A stretch of 8,277 nucleotides of DNA from Campylobacterales bacterium (GTDB lineage: Bacteria; Campylobacterota; Campylobacteria; Campylobacterales; QNZT01): NCBI GenBank assembly GCA_015489185.1, contig WGAE01000145.1:1-8277 (forward strand), written 5' to 3'. Below, in pieces: positions 6,333 to 8,277 of this stretch. A model generated the notes under the pieces. The model did not search any database. It saw only the letters and a program-made list of their open reading frames with translations, and was not told where the DNA came from. The first letter of the stretch is position 1, and the number at the start of each line of letters is the position of its first letter. The translations under genes were made by a program, and so were the position numbers.

Positions 6333-6341
6333 TGCTATAAT
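6333..6341 (+). promoter_or_regulatory. Extended -10 promoter reading toward the structured element and pseudopilin operon
   Basis: TGCTATAAT is a perfect extended -10, predicting a start near 6348. The transcript would contain the structured island and a leader of about 170 bases before the first pseudopilin. The expected -35 position (about 6313-6318) falls on the -10 of the divergent promoter, so the two polymerase sites would compete. Confidence 0.6.
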
Positions 6342-6365
6342 TAATAGAATTTAAACTAGTTAAGT

Positions 6366-6478
6366 CCTCTGAAAAATATGATTCGCGAAAACATCTGCAG
6401 CGGAAGGGTCGAAATCCGGTACGGATTTTTGGGGTACCCCCCGTGAAGCCGTTTGAGTGAAGCACTATTTTTCAAAGG
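6366..6478 (+). ncRNA. Candidate structured RNA or leader element (unknown family)
   Basis: The ends pair over 13 positions with one mismatch: CCTCTGAAAAATA (6366-6378) against TATTTTTCAAAGG (6466-6478). Inside is a perfect 7-bp hairpin, AAATCCG/CGGATTT (6412-6418 and 6422-6428, loop GTA), running into five T. The alternative pairing GGTAC/GTACC (6418-6422 and 6434-6438) would disrupt it. There is also a GGGGTACCCC palindrome (6431-6440) and a tandem GTGAAGC (6443-6463). It starts about 18 bases after the predicted plus-strand start. I do not recognise the 6S, SRP, tmRNA, RNase P, or common c-di-GMP, TPP, cobalamin, SAM and glycine riboswitch cores. It could be a leader regulator, an independent small RNA, or a copy of a dispersed repeat. 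Strand is inferred from the promoter. Confidence 0.4.
6412..6430 (+). terminator. Terminator-like hairpin inside the leader (possible attenuator)
   Basis: ATCCG-GTA-CGGAT is extended by A/T pairs and followed by a TTTTT run that partly belongs to the stem. It resembles a small intrinsic terminator and is mutually exclusive with the GGTAC/GTACC pairing. It could act as an attenuator, but the stem is short and the free T run is only two bases if the full stem forms. Confidence 0.25.
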
Positions 6479-6520
6479 GCGCATATATCAAAATCAAACA
6501 GACTGGATACCGCAACGAAC

Positions 6521-7069
6521 GTGAAACACTACCATAAAGCCTTCACCCTTTTCGAATTGATGATCGTTGTTTTGATCATAGGGATCGTCTATGCGTTGGT
6601 ACTGGGACGTTTCGATCCCAAACAACACATGAAGATCGCATCACTCAAAGCGTTGCGTGACACGATGACAGCCAAACATCATGAAGGGCAACGTCTGGAT
6701 CTGTACATTTACGGCAAATGTGACAAAGCGGCACTCTTTGTCAACGGTGAATATCATGAAAAGATGCACGTCGACCTGCCCCTTTCCCTCTTTGATAATC
6801 TGGAAGTCTATAAAAGCGATCCGTTCGGTCATGAACGAAAAATTAGCTTTGTGCCTGTACGCATCGACGATAAACTGGAACCGGTCTGTTTTCGTTATAC
6901 CGTTTTCCCCAACGGAAGCGCATCCAACTATATTGTACATCAGATCAAAAAAGATCGTTATATCATCTTCCCGCCCTATTTTGAAGATGTCAACGAAACA
7001 GACTCGCTCGAAGAGGCACTGGCACTTTTTACCCACGAAAAAGAGAAGAAGATCACCTTTCATGAATAG
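6521..7069 (+). CDS. Type II secretion/type IV pilus minor pseudopilin-like protein (GspH-like N-terminus)
   Basis: A 182-residue protein with a class III prepilin signal: the short basic leader MKHYHKA, then FTLFELMIVVLIIGIVYALVL with Glu at +5 (residue 12), forming the hydrophobic helix (8-28). The prepilin peptidase would cut after Ala7 and methylate Phe8. The soluble part (30-182) is a beta-rich-looking domain without a family I recognise; it contains two Cys (66 and 122). Translation begins at GTG, chosen because it directly precedes the leader; no in-frame ATG lies upstream and no good ribosome site is seen, so initiation may be weak or regulated. It is the first gene of a three-gene operon and overlaps the next by 8 bp. 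It is likely a minor subunit priming a pilus or pseudopilus rather than a major pilin. Confidence 0.82.
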   Translation: MKHYHKAFTLFELMIVVLIIGIVYALVLGRFDPKQHMKIASLKALRDTMTAKHHEGQRLDLYIYGKCDKAALFVNGEYHEKMHVDLPLSLFDNLEVYKSDPFGHERKISFVPVRIDDKLEPVCFRYTVFPNGSASNYIVHQIKKDRYIIFPPYFEDVNETDSLEEALALFTHEKEKKITFHE

Positions 7070-7532
7070 AAACGCGTTTACACTCATCGAAGTTCTGGTT
7101 TCCGTAGCAATTTTGGCGGTCGTCGCGACCGGACTTTTTCAGATTGCAATCAACAGTAAAAACAATTTCACCTTTCTGGCAAACAAAGCGCAGTTTGATC
7201 GTCTCGCCTCCATCCCTGTTACCCACAATGATCCTAAATATCACCGTACTGAAAAAAGCCTCTACGATTTTTTACGTGATGATTATATGATTAAAGAGGA
7301 TAAGGTCATCCGTTTTCTGAAACAAAAAAAGATCGCCTACGAACAGGAAAACTATACAACCTTTGCCCCCTTTTCAGAAGAAGATACGACAAAACAAACA
7401 GAAGACTCCGAACAGAATCAAAATTCCGACAATCTGCTGGAACAGGGGATTGATTTAACCTTGCAATTCGATAAAATCACAATTTCCGACAAGCACCACT
7501 CGACTTACGTCTACAAGGTGCAGTTACAATGA
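7062..7532 (+). CDS. Minor pseudopilin-like protein (GspI/PilV-like N-terminus)
   Basis: A 156-residue protein with the prepilin leader MNRNA followed by FTLIEVLVSVAILAVVATGLF (cleavage after Ala5, Glu10 at +5) and a helix to about 30. The mature domain includes a low-complexity acidic Gln/Asn segment (105-127, SEEDTTKQTEDSEQNQNSDN) that should be disordered, then a final beta-like stretch. The ATG at 7062 is chosen because the prepilin motif must sit at the N-terminus. The frame stays open for 381 bp upstream inside the preceding gene, and a longer start would bury the leader. It overlaps the preceding gene by 8 bp and the next by 4 bp (ATGA), so all three are translationally coupled. Prepilins with FTLIEVLVSVAIL are typical of GspI/PilV minor subunits; the exact assignment is inference. 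Confidence 0.82.
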   Translation: MNRNAFTLIEVLVSVAILAVVATGLFQIAINSKNNFTFLANKAQFDRLASIPVTHNDPKYHRTEKSLYDFLRDDYMIKEDKVIRFLKQKKIAYEQENYTTFAPFSEEDTTKQTEDSEQNQNSDNLLEQGIDLTLQFDKITISDKHHSTYVYKVQLQ

Positions 7533-8107
7533 ACCATATGCCTAGGCGCGCGTTTACGCTGATCGAACTGGTGCTTTCAATCTTTTTGCTGGGAATCATC
7601 GTCTATTTTCTCTACTCCGCGGTAGCGAATCTTCAGAAATCGAACAAACTCTTTTTCAAAAAGAGTCAATCCGCCTTTTTCGATCAGCGTCTGCTTTCGA
7701 TGATCCAAAAAGATCTCTTCTTCGCAACAAAAATCTCCATCTCAGGTACAAGCCGTGAAAACAGCTTTGTAGATATGCAAACCGCTAACTCTTTATTTGA
7801 CATCGATTATCCCTATGTCACCTGGTTTATCAAACCCGATCTGAAAAAACTGGTTCGGTTTGAATCGACACTTCCATTTTCAAAGATGAACGCGCAAAAC
7901 AGCGCCTGGTATCATATGAGTATCATTCCCAAAGAGTGTGAAATTTTCAAAGTTTATCAATCAAAGAAGAAAGCACATTTGCTGATTTATATTCAATTCA
8001 AGGGGGAAGCACCCCTTGTATATGAATTTTTCAAACCGATGACCCCGGCTGTCGATAAAAACGCTACAAAGCGTAAACCCGCTAATTCTCCGGCTGGACG
8101 TCGGTAG
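7529..8107 (+). CDS. Minor pseudopilin-like protein (GspJ/PilW-like N-terminus)
   Basis: A 192-residue protein with the prepilin leader MNHMPRRA, then FTLIELVLSIFLLGIIVYFLY (cleavage after Ala8, Glu13 at +5) and a membrane helix to about 30. The mature part starts with a basic amphipathic helix (LQKSNKLFFKKSQSAFFDQRLLSMIQKDL), as in GspJ/PilW-like subunits, followed by beta-rich sequence and a basic Pro/Ala-rich tail (172-192) that looks disordered. The ATG forms an ATGA overlap with the preceding stop; Met4 is a possible alternative. The gene is last in the operon. Its final 26 bp overlap the 3' end of a convergent gene, so part of the odd tail may be constrained by that gene. Together with the two preceding genes it gives an H-I-J-like minor pseudopilin set, which caps a pseudopilus or pilus in the inner membrane. 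Confidence 0.82.
   Translation: MNHMPRRAFTLIELVLSIFLLGIIVYFLYSAVANLQKSNKLFFKKSQSAFFDQRLLSMIQKDLFFATKISISGTSRENSFVDMQTANSLFDIDYPYVTWFIKPDLKKLVRFESTLPFSKMNAQNSAWYHMSIIPKECEIFKVYQSKKKAHLLIYIQFKGEAPLVYEFFKPMTPAVDKNATKRKPANSPAGRR
8061..8074 (-). terminator. Weak intrinsic terminator for the right-edge minus-strand gene
   Basis: On the minus strand ACGCT-TTGT-AGCGT is followed by TTTTTA, eight bases after the stop of the partial gene. The stem is only 5 bp, and it lies inside the coding sequence of the last pseudopilin gene. The position right after a stop with a T run supports it, but the short stem keeps confidence low. Confidence 0.35.
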
Positions 8108-8277
8108 TATCGGTTTTATGCGCAATACTCGGTCCGAAAACTTTTTTGACCACCGTTCTGAGTCCTTTTTCATTCTCTTCGTATTCACGCTCGGCCTCTT
8201 GCATCGAAAGCTCCCACCCTTGCGCAAATCCAGGTGCTTTGAGCATCATTTTTCTAAGCGCGGCATCATAAATATTC
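8082..8277 (-). CDS. C-terminal end of an unidentified protein, cut by window edge
   Basis: This minus-strand frame is open from the right edge to a TAG at 8082-8084 and gives 64 residues; the other two minus frames are closed by stops near the edge. The visible part contains YDAALRKMMLKAPGF, a charged helical run QEAEREYEENEKGL, then VVKKVFGPSIAHKT and a hydrophilic tail DTTDVQPEN. It looks like a real soluble protein end with normal codon use and a terminator-like hairpin just after the stop. I do not recognise the family. It overlaps the last pseudopilin gene tail to tail by 26 bp. The 5' part lies beyond the window. Confidence 0.65.
   Translation of the reverse strand, partial: NIYDAALRKMMLKAPGFAQGWELSMQEAEREYEENEKGLRTVVKKVFGPSIAHKTDTTDVQPEN

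Larger units (their letters stand above)
6268..6520. other. Divergent intergenic region with two promoters and a structured GC-richer island
   Basis: This 253-bp gap holds no credible gene. Its left third (6268-6360) is extremely AT-rich and carries back-to-back extended -10 elements. Its central part (6366-6478) is visibly richer in GC, with nested inverted repeats. The last 40 bp lead to the GTG of the first pseudopilin gene, where no good Shine-Dalgarno is seen. Confidence 0.8.

Noticed and set aside
6378..6446. 22-codon frame inside the structured island as a leader peptide
   Set aside because: No Shine-Dalgarno, no regulatory codon run, and the ATG is part of or adjacent to the closing stem.
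6681..7061. Upstream extension of the second pseudopilin to a 283-residue protein
   Set aside because: The extension overlaps the first pseudopilin out of frame and would bury the prepilin leader 127 residues deep; the start at 7062 fits the motif and the 8-bp overlap.
6641..7244. Minus-strand frames opposite the first two pseudopilins (6641-7087 and 7053-7244)
   Set aside because: Antisense to genes with prepilin leaders and coupled overlaps; no domain is recognisable.
8129..8154. GGTC...GACC around a T6 run as a plus-strand terminator after the pseudopilin operon
   Set aside because: A four-base stem with the T run in the loop does not fit an intrinsic terminator; the run encodes Lys codons of the minus-strand gene.
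7961..8227. 88-residue minus-strand frame at the right end
   Set aside because: It conflicts with the better minus-strand frame ending at 8082 and with the last pseudopilin gene, and its basic Ser/Arg-rich sequence looks like a shadow.

Overview
The window (about 43% GC by impression) reads as a chromosomal segment of a Campylobacterota (Epsilonproteobacteria) organism, most likely a free-living Sulfurimonas, Sulfuricurvum or Sulfurovum-like relative. This is inferred from the OadA/PycB sequence type, the small cytochrome c553, a HELNTP-type histidine kinase, prepilin leaders ending in Ala rather than Gly, and AT-rich extended -10 promoters without clear -35 boxes. No tRNA, rRNA, CRISPR array or insertion sequence is visible.

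Left part, minus strand (1-2489): an oadG-oadA-oadB operon for a membrane-bound, biotin-dependent, sodium-pumping oxaloacetate decarboxylase. The genes are 6 and 3 bp apart, and oadB runs off the left edge. The alpha subunit belongs to a lineage also annotated as pyruvate carboxylase subunit B, so its physiological partner is open. Next (2626-3132) is a stand-alone cytoplasmic ankyrin-repeat protein with its own extended -10 promoter.

Middle, minus strand (3309-6267): a periplasmic cytochrome c553 with its own terminator; a secreted 105-residue Cys-containing protein that resembles a small cytochrome but has no heme-binding motif; and a tightly packed unit of OmpR-type response regulator, membrane histidine kinase and secreted monoheme c-type cytochrome. 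In that unit the regulator and kinase genes overlap by 50 bp (kinase starting at TTG), and the kinase and cytochrome genes overlap by 10 bp. This suggests the heme protein works with the kinase, perhaps as a periplasmic redox or ligand sensor.

Right part (6268-8277): a divergent intergenic region with two promoter -10 elements only 18 bp apart, one for the two-component operon and one for a plus-strand operon of three minor-pseudopilin-like genes (6521-8107) with overlapping ends. Between the plus-strand promoter and the first pseudopilin gene lies a roughly 113-nt island, visibly richer in GC than its flanks, closed by a near-perfect 13-bp stem and containing internal hairpins. It codes for nothing obvious and is the best candidate here for an undescribed structured RNA, leader regulator or dispersed repeat. 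At the right edge the 3' end of an unidentified minus-strand gene overlaps the last pseudopilin gene tail to tail.
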